A DNA stretch of 64,000 nucleotides from Bettongia penicillata ogilbyi (taxonomy: Eukaryota > Chordata > Mammalia > Diprotodontia > Potoroidae): contig JAJHZJ010000311.1 in NCBI GenBank assembly GCA_023548195.1, positions 10,245,099 through 10,309,098 on the forward strand, read 5' to 3'. Every line of letters begins with the position of its first letter. Position 1 is the stretch's first letter. Below, piece after piece: positions 45,160 through 56,430 of the stretch. The position numbers were made by a program, and so were the translations under genes. The notes beneath the pieces are model-generated. The model was not told the origin of the DNA. It saw nothing but the letters and a program-made list of their open reading frames with translations, and ran no database searches.

Positions 45160-46170
45160 TCACAGAATTTGAGAGTTGGAAATAACCTCAGCTGCCATTA
45201 TATTTTACCCATATACAAAAAACACTAACTTCTATAATATATTTGACAAGTGATCACTCAGTTTTTGTTAGAAAATCTATCTCTGGGCAGCCCACTGCGC
45301 TTCTGCACAGCTCTGATTGTTAGGAACCTTTGCTCTGACATCAAACCTAAACTTGTTTCTTTCCAACCTCCACCCTTTGCTTTTGGTTTTTCCCTGCTGG
45401 AGCTCCTTGGCTTACATATCTGCTGCTGAAAGGGAGTTCATAGATGATAAAGTCCAATTTCAATATATGGGAGGAAAGTCTTGGTCAAGATCACAGAGGC
45501 GTCAATCATCAGGGGACAGAACTGTAATCTAAGTTCCCCAACTTCAGAATCAGTTCTCTTTCAAAGGTACCATGGAGAACTATCCACAATCCGTATAGTT
45601 ATTATATATCCCCCTCAGTCTTTTTCATTTAAGCTAAACACATCCAGGACCTTCAACAGTGCCCCATAGAACATGGGACTACAGGCACTTCATCATCCTA
45701 ATTATCCTTCTCTAATTTATCAAAGTATTTCTCAAAGTGTACTGGCCAGAACTGAATACAATATTCCATATGAAATCTGATGAAAGCAGATGTTTCCCAG
45801 AAACTGTGCCTCTCAATGCTGCCCAAGGTTGCATTTGATTTTTATTTTTGACCTCCGCATCATAGTCCTGACTTATATTGAGCTTGCAATGCTCTAACCA
45901 ACCCCCTGCCATCCTTTTCAGAGCTGCTCTCTGTATTCATGTCTCCCTCATGCAAGTAAAGTTGATTTTTTTTTAAATTGCATATAAGTGCAGGAATTGC
46001 ACTTATCTCTACTGAATTTAATTTTATTAGATTTAGCTTGGTGTTCCTTTAAAATATTTTAAAATTTTGACTCTTATCTGTATGTTAACTTCACCCTCCC
46101 AGTTTTGTGTTATTTGCAAATTTCATAATCATCTCCTACTTGTATTTATCCAAGGAACGGATAAAATTAT
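45160..46170 (-). repeat. Long CR1/L3-type LINE 3' region, antisense
   Basis: Reversed CR1/L3 3' end and ORF2 end: cagctctgattgttaggaac, gacatcaaacctaaacttgt, ctccaccctttgcttttggt. Then, after a MIR insertion, gtactggccagaactgaata, gtgcctctcaatgctgccca, tatattgagcttgcaatgct, tgttatttgcaaatttcata. The order is right and about 0.85 kb is retained. Confidence 0.65.
45440..45573 (-). repeat. MIR-like fragment inserted in the CR1/L3 copy
   Basis: gatgataaagtccaatttca, ggtcaagatcacagaggcgt, aactgtaatctaagttcccc, cagttctctttcaaaggtac. Reversed MIR. Confidence 0.6.
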
Positions 46171-46689
46171 CACTCTACTATAGTAAAATTCTCCATTATT
46201 TGGTCAGATAATGGAGTGATAGTTTGAATTTTTTACTTTTTTCTGTTTTATTTTCTTCCGTTTTGGTAAAAAAAGAAATAACATAAATTTTCCAATAAGG
46301 AATAATAGTTGAAATTAAACAAACAACTTTACTACAACAGATCTAAAAGGACTACTTAGAGAGATGGCAAGTTCCTCCACCTTAGAGGTATGAAGAAGAA
46401 TTGAGATGATCACCTGTCAGCAAGCAGGTAGCACAAACATTTGGAATAGATAAGTGGACTTAGAGTTTCATTAGTGTTGGCAAATATTAGTATGGAAATA
46501 CCCCCCACTAATGTTGCTCAGCAGCACTTCTGTAACTTACAAACTTAAGCGTGATTGGAGGCATCAAAAGTTTAAGAGGTTTTACCATGGCTAGAATATG
46601 TCAGAAACAAGATTTTCTGATTTCCAGGTCTTTCTGATTCCAAGGCCAATGGTTGACCTACCATATCAGGTTGTCTTTAGTGTAAACAT
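46171..46689. other. No gene or recognised repeat
   Basis: A short near-palindrome (tccattatttggtcagataatgga, read across 46191-46214) is visible; otherwise unassigned. Confidence 0.35.
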
Positions 46690-46850
46690 AATTATCTGCA
46701 TTTTAAAAATGAGGAAAAGAATGCTCAGTAAGAAGAGGAAACTTGCTCGTCATCATACACATCCATGGGGAATGTAGGAATTGGAACTCATATTCAGATC
46801 TCCTGACTCCAAGCCTAATAGTACTACTGTCCTCTCCCCCAAACTCATTG
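46690..46850 (-). repeat. MIR-like fragment, antisense
   Basis: ctgcattttaaaaatgagga, gctcagtaagaagaggaaac, ggaattggaactcatattca, gatctcctgactccaagcct. Confidence 0.65.
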
Positions 46851-47169
46851 TTACAAGGATATGACTGATGACTGTGCATTTTAAGGCTATGCTACTAGAG
46901 TGCCAACTTTGGAGGCTCTTAGCAATATGGAAAGGATTCAAATATGGGCATAGTAATGAAATAAAAACGTGTGTGAATATGTGTGTAAGCCACCAGTTAA
47001 GCTGGTGACTTATCAGAAACGAAAGGCAATTGATTGACGTTCTTTGTGCCCCATACTATGTCAGATGAAGTCTGTGCATCCTGTGTGTGTGTGTGCTGCG
47101 TATCCTCTTGGTGACAGAATAAGGGCTCCCAGGAAATCACAAAGCACATGTGGATGCTTAATTTTCAAA

Positions 47170-47420
47170 GAATTAGACAGCTAGGTGATGCAGTGATTAG
47201 AGTGTTGGATCTAGATGTAGGACATGTGAGTTGAAATCCAGCCTCAGACATTTATTAGCTCTGTGACCCAGAGACACTCAACCTCTGCTGCCTCAGTTTC
47301 CTTCTCAGTAAAATGAAGATGATAATAGCACTCATCTCCCAGAATTATTGAAAGAATCAAATATGATAATATTTGCAATATAGTTTGAAAAAAATAATTG
47401 CTATATAAATGCTATTATTA
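47170..47420 (+). repeat. MIR/THER-type CORE-SINE, nearly complete
   Basis: gctaggtgatgcagtgatta, gagtgttggatctagatgta, cctcagacatttattagctc, gcctcagtttccttctcagt, atgataatagcactcatctc, gctatataaatgctattatt. Head, core and tail are all present. Confidence 0.8.
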
Positions 47421-47629
47421 TTATATAATGCTAATGTATAAAATATACGAACTTATAAAATTAATCATTTCATTATAAAATAAAAAATGCATATCAAGTA
47501 CTTTGTACGCTTTTAAATGTTATGTAACGTCACTATTTTCTTGCTACCATCACTATTATTCAGAAGACCCTGAAGAACCTTTTTGAACTTCAGGGTCAGA
47601 CGTCATCTAACATGGATACAATTGTAGCA

Positions 47630-47895
47630 CTTAGAGAATGGACTTGTGAAGTCCTTGGTACAGAGAACTCCCAGATGAAGAAATACTCTGTCTATGGTCA
47701 TTGATACTCCTCTGTTAACTTATACTCTCAGAGAGCCCCCTGCAGTACTGGGAGGTCAGTGAATTATCCTGGGTCATATAACCACTGCACCACACTGTCT
47801 CTCAGAGCAGAAACAATAATAACATAATAATTGGAGTTAATGGAGTGCTTAAAGGTTTATAAAACACTGGCAACCACCTTGTGAACTATATTAGA
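47630..47895 (-). repeat. CORE-SINE-like repeat with extended 5' part, antisense
   Basis: gaactcccagatgaagaaat, cttatactctcagagagccc, gaattatcctgggtcatata, then a separate reversed CORE-SINE 3' end (aaaggtttataaaacactgg). A sibling of the first part, in the same orientation, is at 53605-53765 (acttaaagtcttagagcagc). I recall this arrangement from marsupial genomes but not its name. Confidence 0.55.
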
Positions 47896-48454
47896 TGTGT
47901 GATGACTTGAATGTTTTCTGATTGATAATATGCCACCATCACCCCCCACGCAACTTTTATTGTTTGCTATTGACTTTGCAGTATTTATGAACATTGAATG
48001 AACAGCATAATGATAGAAACAAGTACAGGGACTCAGTTTTAGATAAATGCTGCTGTGGTTTGTTCAGTGTGTTCAGCACCTAGGTTGAGAAATTTGACAA
48101 ATATTTAACAAGAAAATCAGATAATTATCCCCATCTGGGATTCATCCCATTTCTATGCAGCACATATATCAAAGTCAGCCTTCCTGCCATTGCCCCTCCT
48201 TTCTCACCTTTTACTTGGATCCGGTAGTGAGGTTCTTGACTGTTTCCTAAGGACTCACTCCTATCTCATTTCCAGTCATGAGAACCCAGCTTTGTGAAAC
48301 ACTAATCAAGCCCGTTTTATGATAGCTCTTAAATGTCAGAACAAGCACTGCCCTGATTCATGAGGCCTTCTCTTATTCTTTCCACCCTCCAGAAGCCGGT
48401 TTTCCCCAAAACCCCCTTTCCCCACAAAACAAACAAAAACCCTTGCCATCTATT

Positions 48455-48690
48455 TGTATCTGTTTGTACTATGCTTCTTAATACTAGAGAAGAGTTATCT
48501 ATTTTTTTTTATCTTAGCATCCTCAGGGCACAGGATGGAATGTAGTAGGCATTTAATAGATGCGCATTAATTGAATAATTGATGGATTGATTGCAAACTC
48601 CTTGAGGACTGTTTCACTTCTGACTTTGCATCTCTAGCACCCAGTATAATACCTGGTATACAAAAGGGACTTAATACTTGTTGATTGATT
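48455..48690 (+). repeat. Two successive L2-like 3' ends
   Basis: First at 48455-48590: tatcttagcatcctcagggc, then gtagtaggcatttaatagat. Second at 48590-48690: ctccttgaggactgtttcac, tctctagcacccagtataat, gacttaatacttgttgattg. Confidence 0.55.
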
Positions 48691-48823
48691 AAATCTACAC
48701 GTGTGACAGGTTTAGGTCCCTGATTTGCTCTGACCTGATGCTGACACCTGTCTAAACCTCTTACTGTTAGCGACTTTCAGACTTCTTTAATTTCATCCTT
48801 GTAGCCATTCTCATTAGAAGGCA

Positions 48824-49050
48824 ATGGAACAGCTCCGGGGATAGATAGAGTGCTGGTCCTGGAGTCAGAAAGAACTGAGTTCAAATGCGGCCTCAGACAC
48901 TTACCAGCTATGTGATGCTACGTAAGGTACTTAACCTCTGTTTGCCTTATTCTATTGGAGAAGAAAATGGAAAACCACTCAAGTATCTTTGCCAAGAGAA
49001 TCTAATCCTTGGGTTCACGAATAGACAGACACCACTGAACAAATCGTTCT
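48824..49050 (+). mobile_element. Marsupial SINE copy
   Basis: ggatagatagagtgctggtc, gagttcaaatgcggcctcag, gcctcagacacttaccagct, gtacttaacctctgtttgcc, ggaaaaccactcaagtatct, ttgccaagagaatc. Head to tail complete. A weaker SINE-head fragment (cagtggataaaatgtcagct) is at about 49340-49405. Confidence 0.85.
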
Positions 49051-49912
49051 CATGTCACAAATAGGTAAAAACTTCTGAGACTGAGAAGTCCATCTACTTC
49101 TGCAGATTTTCCTAATCTCAGTCACCTCCTGTCTAGTCTGTTTAGCTGCTACCACTGAGAACCGAGACTGATAGAATCCTAAATGACATATAAAATAGGT
49201 CTGGTCATATTATAAAGTCATTTTAATTTTTAATGACTCATCCTTTGCCATTTTCAATATGTTTCTCTTGTATATAGAGAACAATAGAACCCTCCTGGAG
49301 TGAGTTTTTGTAATTCTTTTAGCTGGTAACAGAGGACTATGCTGCCCAGTGGATAAAATGTCAGCTTTATGTTTCAAAGGACAAGTTCAAATCCTGTTAA
49401 GGTTATATTTTTATTAAAATTTCCATTAATTTTCCCATCAATGTGATTATAGATTAATATTAATTAATTCTTACCATTTTGAAAGAAATAAAAGGAATCC
49501 TATCTGATTCAAAGTTAAACAAGACACTGTTAAGACTTTCTTAGTAACCCCTTTCTGGGGCTCAGAATTGGTTGGGGAAAGAGGGAATAAGATATCCGTA
49601 ATGGCATTTGATTGAACTTAACAATTTAAATGACTGGTTTTTTTTTTAAGAGCTCATATTACCATATGGATGATATCTTTCTTTATCCTGGCCCTTGTTT
49701 ACCAAAGAAGTGGCAACAGTGATTTTTAACACTATGTGTAAGATTTAGATGGGGACTTTGAAATTAAGGTGCACCATGGGACAAAGTCTCTGCCAGTCTC
49801 CTCACCTTTAATAGGGAACATTTCTACCTTTAATACCTGTGTATCATGGTGATTGTTGTGATACTGAAAAGAAATACGTCTAGAAAGCACTTGAAAAACC
49901 TTAAACCCAAAG

Positions 49913-50755
49913 TTAGCTAGAGGGTGCAGTATATAGTGCACTGGGCTTGGAGTCAGTGGGTCAGTAAGTACCCCAACACACACAGAGGGGCTTACTACAA
50001 CAATTTCTTAGAGCTGCTTTCATAAAAGGAAAGCAGCTTTCAAGGGGTTAACAATCACTTTAATTAAGCACAGATATCAGAGAAAATCAAAATTTCAGAG
50101 AAATCAAAAATAAATCAACAGCACTTCCAAACTTCCTGACCATTATGTACACACATATTTCTGACCATTACATACATACAGAGAATTACTAGAAAAGGAA
50201 GCATCAACTTCTGGGTTTTGGCACGGGGAGTGGGGATGTGGGGGGTCTCCTTACCGGCTTCCCAGAGTCTCCCTGGTCAAAGAAACACTTCCAGTCAGTA
50301 AGCCCCAAAGTAAAACCTCACCCTCAGAGTATTTATATACTTTTTAGAGCCAGAGGGCATTAACCCTCTGCCCCAGTGCCTCAATAGAAAAAGCAAAAAG
50401 GTACTTGGGACCCTCCTGCAAAACCACTCCCCTAATCAAGCTTCCCACCATGGGCAGGCCCGTTATTGACTGGGAAAGATCTTCCTTAACCATATTATTC
50501 AATCAAAGGCATTTTTAGTAAAACAAAAACAGCCAATGATCCTAATTTGATTGATTGCCATTACAGTCAGAAAGATTCATCTTTATGAGTTCAAATACAG
50601 CCTCAAACACTTACTAACTGTGTGACTCTAGGCAAGTCACTTAACTCTATGTCAGTTTCCTTATCTGTAAAGTGAGTTGTAGAAGAAAATGGCGAACTAC
50701 TCCAGTATCTTTGTCACAAAGAGTCGGACACGACTGTAATGACTGAACAACAGAA
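49913..50755 (+). mobile_element. Marsupial SINE copy split by a solo LTR
   Basis: The head at 49913-49956 (agctagagggtgcag to gcttggagtcag) continues at 50566-50755 with gagttcaaatacagcctcaa, gtgtgactctaggcaagtca, gtcagtttccttatctgtaa, cactccagtatctt-like and gagtcggacacgactgtaat. Removing 49957-50570 restores a normal SINE. Confidence 0.88.
49957..50565 (-). mobile_element. Solo LTR of an endogenous retrovirus, 609 bp, 5-bp TSD
   Basis: The insertion begins TG (49957) and ends CA (50565). It is flanked by gtcag at 49952-49956 and 50566-50570, the size of duplication made by several retroviral integrases. Minus orientation is supported by tataaat (plus 50331-50337 reversed) and by attaaa (plus 50059-50064 reversed) about 270 bases further along. 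These would be the promoter and polyadenylation signal. No retroviral genes are next to it, so it is a solo LTR left by recombination between two LTRs. The family is not assigned. Confidence 0.85.
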
Positions 50756-52064
50756 AACCTTAAAGTAGTATGTAAATGTCAGCAGTTTTACATCAACAGC
50801 TAATTTAAGCTGTAGGAACTGACTTAACAGACAACATTGAAATTGTCCCTTCAGGGCCTTCATTCATTATAACAGCATACATTTGAGGTATGATGCTTAA
50901 TTTGAAGACTCTATAAAATAGAGTTATATTTGCAGAATCCTTGACACCATCATTTTCAACAACTAATATTTACCGAGTTTCTTAAGGGATGCAGAATGAT
51001 GCTGTGGAAGTCAGGAGAGGCTTCCAAGATTGAAATGAAAGCATCTGCCCTCCAGTATGTCAATAACCAGTTGGATCTTAAGGAACCTATTTTTCATTTT
51101 GTTTCTCAGGGTCGCAGTCTCTTTACTAGCAAAATGAAAAGATTAGAGTAGAATCCAGGGTTCTTAAGCAACCGACATTTTAATTCCAGAGGAGTAAGAA
51201 AGCTGACCATCATTACCTACCACTTTGAAGAAACATGTAACCCAAATGGTGCCAGGGCAAACCACAGCCAATTTTTAAGATCAAGTTTCTTTCTGTTAAG
51301 AAAATGCTGACTGACACAACTATGTGTATGCCTCCACTTTGGGAGCTTTTCTCATGAAACATGAAACCATTGCAAGCAAAAGCATTGCCAACATGAGTCA
51401 TAATTTAGGAGTAGTCTAAGGAGAGCTTTCTGCTTAGCACTCCTAAGCGCTAACAATCTTCCAAGAATCTGAGAAGAGAAAGCGATTGATTGGCAGGACC
51501 TACAGAAGAATCTCAGTACAGAATTCTCAAGAAATGGGAAGGTAGGGAAGGATGGAGAAGAGAATTCATACTGCTGATGATGAATGCAAATATGGAGGAT
51601 AGAAACCATTCTCCAAGAATTAAGGCAAAATGAGGAGAACAAGGTAGTCTGAAGGAGGAAAACAATCAAAATTCTTTGAACTAATGAAGACAACTTCCTC
51701 TTTTGGCATGACCTTGAGCCCAAACCCCAGACTCTAGGGAATAAAGAGGGAATATAACATATCTTTCCCATTTCCATTTCCATTCCTGCGAATCTCTTAC
51801 TAAGATTTCTTCTGAAATCAGCAATCTGATTCTGATAGGTTCTGTTTAGGCTATTTATCTGCAGAAAAATGGAAAAAGAATATACTGTCAAGGACTATGG
51901 GAACTTCTATCAGCTATCAGTAGAATTGTAGGTACAGCAAATGGAAAAACATTCATAAGCGTTTCTTTTAAAATGGGAAAAAGCATTTACTTTGGCCTTG
52001 ACCTGCTTGTCTATCTTTTCCAATGTGTTACATCAACTTGAAAATAGTCATCACAGTTATTTTT
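50756..52064. other. No gene or recognised repeat
   Basis: The minus-strand frame of 179 codons at 51352-51891 has no domain or motif that I recognise. It is rich in Ser, Phe, Leu and Arg and is probably chance, but it is the longest non-repeat frame in the window. Confidence 0.35.
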
Positions 52065-52277
52065 GCAGAGTTAGGGAATACCTAGACCATGGATCCCTTT
52101 GACAGTCTTGATGAAGTCTATTAACCATTTCTCATAATAATGTTATTTAAAAAAATAATTGAAGGAAATATCAAATTTTAGTCATAGTTTGGTGAAAATA
52201 AAGATGCAATTTTTCCCTTCCTGTCCTATTTCAAGGACCCCATGAAATCTATGGGTCCAAGATTAAGAATCCTTTAT
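52065..52277 (+). mobile_element. Short non-autonomous DNA-transposon-like repeat, copy 2
   Basis: ccatggatccctttgacagt, tctcataataatgttattta, gaccccatgaaatctatggg and a better preserved right end, ccaagattaagaatcc. It aligns in order with 40843-41052 and has extra sequence in the middle (about 52200-52235). Confidence 0.55.
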
Positions 52278-52447
52278 CGATACTGGTACAGTGGTTAGAA
52301 GAATGAAAATGATCAGTTTATTCCCAAACTGAAGAGGTGTGAGTTTCATAGTTGATTTAATCTTACAGGAAGACATATAACTAGAGACAATAATGAAGAC
52401 TTGGATATTGTTCATGTGGGAAATTATTAGGTGACTGCACTGGAACA

Positions 52448-52672
52448 CCAGGGGCACTGTAGATAGAATTCTGGGCCTGAAGCCAGGAAGACCTGAGTTC
52501 AAATCTGGTTTCAGACACTTACTAGCTGTGTGATCCTGAGCAAGTTACTTAATTTTGTTTGCCTCAGTTCCTCATGAAGCTGGAGAAGGAAATGGCAAAC
52601 CACTCCATATATGCGACAAGAAAACCCAAAATGGGGTCATGAAGAGTCAGGTATGATTAAAACCATTAACAG
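52448..52672 (+). mobile_element. Marsupial SINE copy
   Basis: gggcactgtagatagaattc, tgggcctgaagccaggaaga, cctgagttcaaatctggttt, cagacacttactagctgtgt, gctggagaaggaaatggcaa, aaaatggggtcatgaagagt. Well preserved, with polymerase III box-like sequences in the head. Confidence 0.88.
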
Positions 52673-52685
52673 CAATTACAACTGG

Positions 52686-52865
52686 GGCACTTTCTTGGAA
52701 TGAGGATCTGGGAGTAGATCTCTAGCATCCATTCTCCAGTCATACCAACTTATTTCTTTCAGTCTAAGTTTCTTCATTTGTAAAATGGGGATGATAATGG
52801 CATCTACCTTACAGGATTATATGTACATCAAATGAGACAATGCATGTAAGGTTCTTTATTCGCCC
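52686..52865 (+). repeat. MIR-like fragment
   Basis: ttctttcagtctaagtttct, tcatttgtaaaatggggatg, ataatggcatctaccttaca, caaatgagacaatgcatgta. Confidence 0.6.
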
Positions 52866-53117
52866 AAATTAAAATAGATTGTAAAAATAATCTAAGAATA
52901 TATCCTATAATATATACATTGTATTTACTCTCCTGTCACTGTTATCTCTCCCTCTGATTGGATGGATCCTCCAGGAACTCCCATTTAGAAAGGGTGCCCA
53001 AGAAAACCACGTCTCATTCCTCTCAAGGCTGTGTCCAGACTTCTTTCATCATGTCCCTCATCCAGGTGCCATTTCCCTCACTACCAGTACCACTCAATGT
53101 TCTCTTTTGTGTTCTCT

Positions 53118-53245
53118 TCCTAGATTAGAATGTAAACTCCTTGAAGCTAGGGACTGTCTTTCTTTCTTCCTGTATTTGTATATCTAGCATATAACACAGT
53201 GCTTCTGGTATAGTAGATGCTTCATAAATCCTAGTTGACTGACTG
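53118..53245 (+). repeat. L2-like 3' end
   Basis: agattagaatgtaaactcct, tgaagctagggactgtcttt, gtatttgtatatctagcata, gatgcttcataaatcctagt. Another partial end lies after the microsatellite at 53461-53540 (ctccagtgcttgctccagtg). Confidence 0.6.
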
Positions 53246-53340
53246 ACTTCCTAATACTATTATGTAGTAAAATCCTGACAACTGAACCATTTTGAAGTTC
53301 ATTGTCCCTCCATATTCCTTAGGATGGCAAAAGTCATCTA

Positions 53341-53460
53341 ATACATACATACATACATATATATGTTTGTATATGCATATGTATACACATGTATGTGTGT
53401 GTATATATACATATATGTATATACATATATGTATATATGTGTATATATATATATATATAT
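53341..53460 (+). repeat. (ATAC/ATGT/AT)n microsatellite
   Basis: About 120 bases of alternating purine-pyrimidine tetranucleotides ending in a pure TA run. Confidence 0.95.
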
Positions 53461-53604
53461 AAACTCCTAGAAGGGGCGACTGTCTTCATTTTTACATCTA
53501 TATCTCCAGTGCTTGCTCCAGTGCCTTACATATAGGAATAGGGACTGGACCTATGATTTTGTTCATATGGGGAGCTCTTTGGTAAGGAATCTCCTTCTAT
53601 TAAT

Positions 53605-53765
53605 AGAGATTGACAAGTTCTCTGTCACTTAAAGTCTTAGAGCAGCCTAAAGTATGACGAGTTTAAACTCCTTGTCCATGGTCCTCACCCAGGCAGAATC
53701 AGGATTTGAAAACAGTTTTTCCTGACTTTGGAGCTAGCTCTCTCTATCTACTATACCAAGCACCT
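53605..53765 (-). repeat. CORE-SINE-like repeat, antisense
   Basis: ctctgtcacttaaagtctta, gagcagcctaaagtatgacg, caggatttgaaaacagtttt, tcctgactttggagctagct. Same family as 47630-47800. Confidence 0.55.
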
Positions 53766-54185
53766 AATAGGTACCTTACAATTAACAGGGTCTTAAGGGT
53801 TTGAATTCAGTTAAACTGAATTGAAATGAATTAAGTAGTGGAATGGAGATACTATCTTAGTGTAAATAAGGTTAAATACAAAGTGTACTACCTCCAGAAC
53901 CACTCAGAATTTATTCTGTCCCTGCCCAGTGTGCTCTACTCAGCTGAAAGGATTAGTTTATATACATCTATAAACACCTATCTTGTTACTATTGAATGCT
54001 AGGCTCTGGAAAAGCTGGCTTACTAAATTCTAAGCTCTTTGAAAACCAATTAGTATTTTTTTCCACATATTAAATATCAGTTAGTTCATGGTCTTAATCC
54101 TATATGCTTCTAAATAGCACTGATTTGTTAATGATGACCTATCTGTTGATCATGTATGTGTTATCTATCATTAATTATACACTGA

Positions 54186-54475
54186 GGCCACTAGATGGCA
54201 CAGTGGATTAAGCTCAGGGTTTAGAGTCAGGTTTAGAGTTCAAATCTTATATCAGACCCTTGTGTATGAGTGACCCTAGGCAAATCACTTACCCTCTGTT
54301 CGCTTCAGTTTCCTCATCTGTAAAATGGGTATACTAATGGTTCCTTTTCTTCCAGGGTTGTTGTGAAAGACCAAATGAGATAATTGTAAAGCACTTAGCA
54401 CGGGGCCTAGTAGATGCTAAGTGCTATATGTGTGCGTGTGTATTAGCTGTTATTACTCTTATCATCATACTATAC
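54186..54475 (+). repeat. MIR/THER-type CORE-SINE, nearly complete
   Basis: ccactagatggcacagtgga, gagttcaaatcttatatcag, ctaggcaaatcacttaccct, cttcagtttcctcatctgta, gggttgttgtgaaagaccaa, tgtaaagcacttagcacggg, agctgttattactctt. Head, core and tail are present. Confidence 0.82.
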
Positions 54476-54734
54476 ATAGGATAATATATACCAGTACTAA
54501 ACATATGAATTAATTAAGTATAATTGTATTTTAATATGTCAAATTAACTGTTTAATTATACCAGTCTGATATGTCCCTAAGGAATAACCGACAAGAAAGA
54601 CACTCATCAGTAGACCACAAACACCACTAAGGCATCTACATCTTTGTATACCTCCAGCACCTGGTTTGAGGCTTAGTACCTAACAGGTGAAAAATAACTC
54701 TGCTGAAATAATGAAGTGTGGGTGTAATTATTAA

Positions 54735-55419
54735 TAGACACTTTTAAATTTGAAGTTATGCAAAACAAATGACTAGAATGTTCAAATCATTTGACCCAGA
54801 AATTACACTGTTAGGCATCTACCCAAAGGAGCTTATTGACAAAAAGCAAAGCTCCACAGACACCAAAATGATTTATAGCAGCCCTTTTGCAGAAGCAAAG
54901 TACTAGAAACAAAGTAGATGCCCATTGATTGGGAAGTGGCTAAACATATTGTAGTACATGAATTCTATGGAATACTACTCTGTTGTAAGGAACAGTGAAC
55001 ACAAGAAATAAAGAAAATCATAGAAAGACCTATATAAATAAAGTTAAAGAGAAGTAGAGCCAGGAAACCAATGTACACAATGGCCTCAACAACGAAAATT
55101 AAAAGAACCACAAAATTATTGAAAATGAATGTTGTAAAATTTTACAGAACAAACACACCCCCAAAGAAGAGTCATGAGAAGACAACTTCCCCCTTTGTGG
55201 AGTTGCAGGAGGGGTAGTCCATACATATAGAATATTGCATGCATTTTTTTTCTTCATAGATGAATCAATATTGCTGATATTTTTTTCTTTTTTTCCTCTT
55301 TTTCTTAAGTCTTTCTTAAAAGATATGATTGTTGGGGTCAGAAGGGAGAGGGAAACAAGGTGAAATCTAGGCATGAAAAAGCAAAACGTAAAAATAAAAC
55401 TCTATCATTTAAAAAAAAG
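54735..55419 (+). mobile_element. L1 ORF2 C-terminus and 3' UTR, 5'-truncated
   Basis: Sense copy of the L1 3' end. The text around 54790-54860 encodes the conserved FDPEITLLGIYPKE block of the ORF2 terminus, and gaattctatggaatactact encodes the NSMEYYS block. The 3' UTR follows, with an A-rich end (aaaaataaaac, then a(9)) at 55390-55419. It is diverged from the copies at 17 and 43 kb. Open frames are short, and no TSD was found. Confidence 0.7.
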
Positions 55420-56430
55420 GGAGAGAGACTTGTTTTCGTCCTCAAATAGCCTTTCCTCTTTCACATCCCTCACAGCCTAAAGGAGAACCTATTGAGGAAA
55501 ATAAGTAAACTGGGTATGAATAGTCTAGGCTTTGGATCTCAGAATCAGGTACTGAGCTGAGAATTCTTTCTTTAATGAAAATATGTAAGCCAAGAGAATA
55601 GCCTCATTTTTTGGTGTTTATATAACTTCAGTTTCTAAGAGGTGCTTCACTATCCCATGGAATACAGATTTAAAGAAAAAAGTAAAAAGACAAAGGTCAG
55701 TTATTTCTGAACTTCTTATGAGGTGCAAGTTTAATCTGGTGACTTTTGGATGCTGCTTCCTATTTTGTTCAGGCCAGTATCCCAGTCCCATTTTAATCCA
55801 ATCTTTCACAGTTTTCTCCAGCAGTACTCCTCTGACATTCAGCTTTCTTTGCTGCAGTGTCTCTGAGATTTTTGCAAGCACTCAATCCAGTGAATCCTGC
55901 ATTTTCCATTGGCAGGGGGAGACTCCTTGCAGTTATTTTGTAGTTAAGCTCTTCTTGAGTGGCATTGGTGTCATACATATTTGCTCCAGCAGCTTTTACT
56001 ATAGCCCTGAAGTACATCAATCTGTTGTTTCAACATTTTGAAAGTAACCCTTGTGTCTTCTTGAAGAAAATAAAAAGAGTCATTGATGAAACCTTTTAAG
56101 TTTTCAGCTTCCCTGCAATAAGGTATCTGTGAAAGAAGTCAGCACATCCCCTTAAGGGAATAGATTAAAGGGAAGGGAGGATGGTCCTGCTTCCTTTCTT
56201 GGCTCATCGCTTCATGGATACAGAGAACCTAAAAAATAAATGGCGGTCAAAAAAAAAAAAAAGAACAAATACATTTATTAGAGCAGTTAGAAAAGATTTT
56301 GTTTTGATATTTGCCAAGTTCCTTCTGAATAACATGTTTGGCAGCTACCAAATGACATGGCCTGAACAGAGTTGATTTTGACGAAGCCTCTGGGATGTGT
56401 TAAAAAGTAAACCAGACCAAATCACGTACT
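55420..56430. other. No gene identified; possible decayed coding piece on the minus strand
   Basis: On the minus strand, 56080-55618 keeps two overlapping open frames (75 and 87 codons) that could be one old frame split by an indel near 55870. Pieces include QRKLNVRGVLLEKTVKDW and IKMGLGYWPEQN. I do not recognise the protein. A processed pseudogene, an ancient exon or chance are all possible. Confidence 0.2.

Noticed and set aside
46986..47012. Small palindrome (caccag, loop ttaag, ctggtg, with taag/ctta outside)
   Set aside because: The stem is only 6+4 bp. Such structures are expected by chance in 64 kb, and there is no supporting context.
51352..51891. 179-codon minus-strand frame in low-repeat DNA
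   Set aside because: No motif, signal, splice-site context or codon pattern supports a gene; kept only as a note in the gap annotation.
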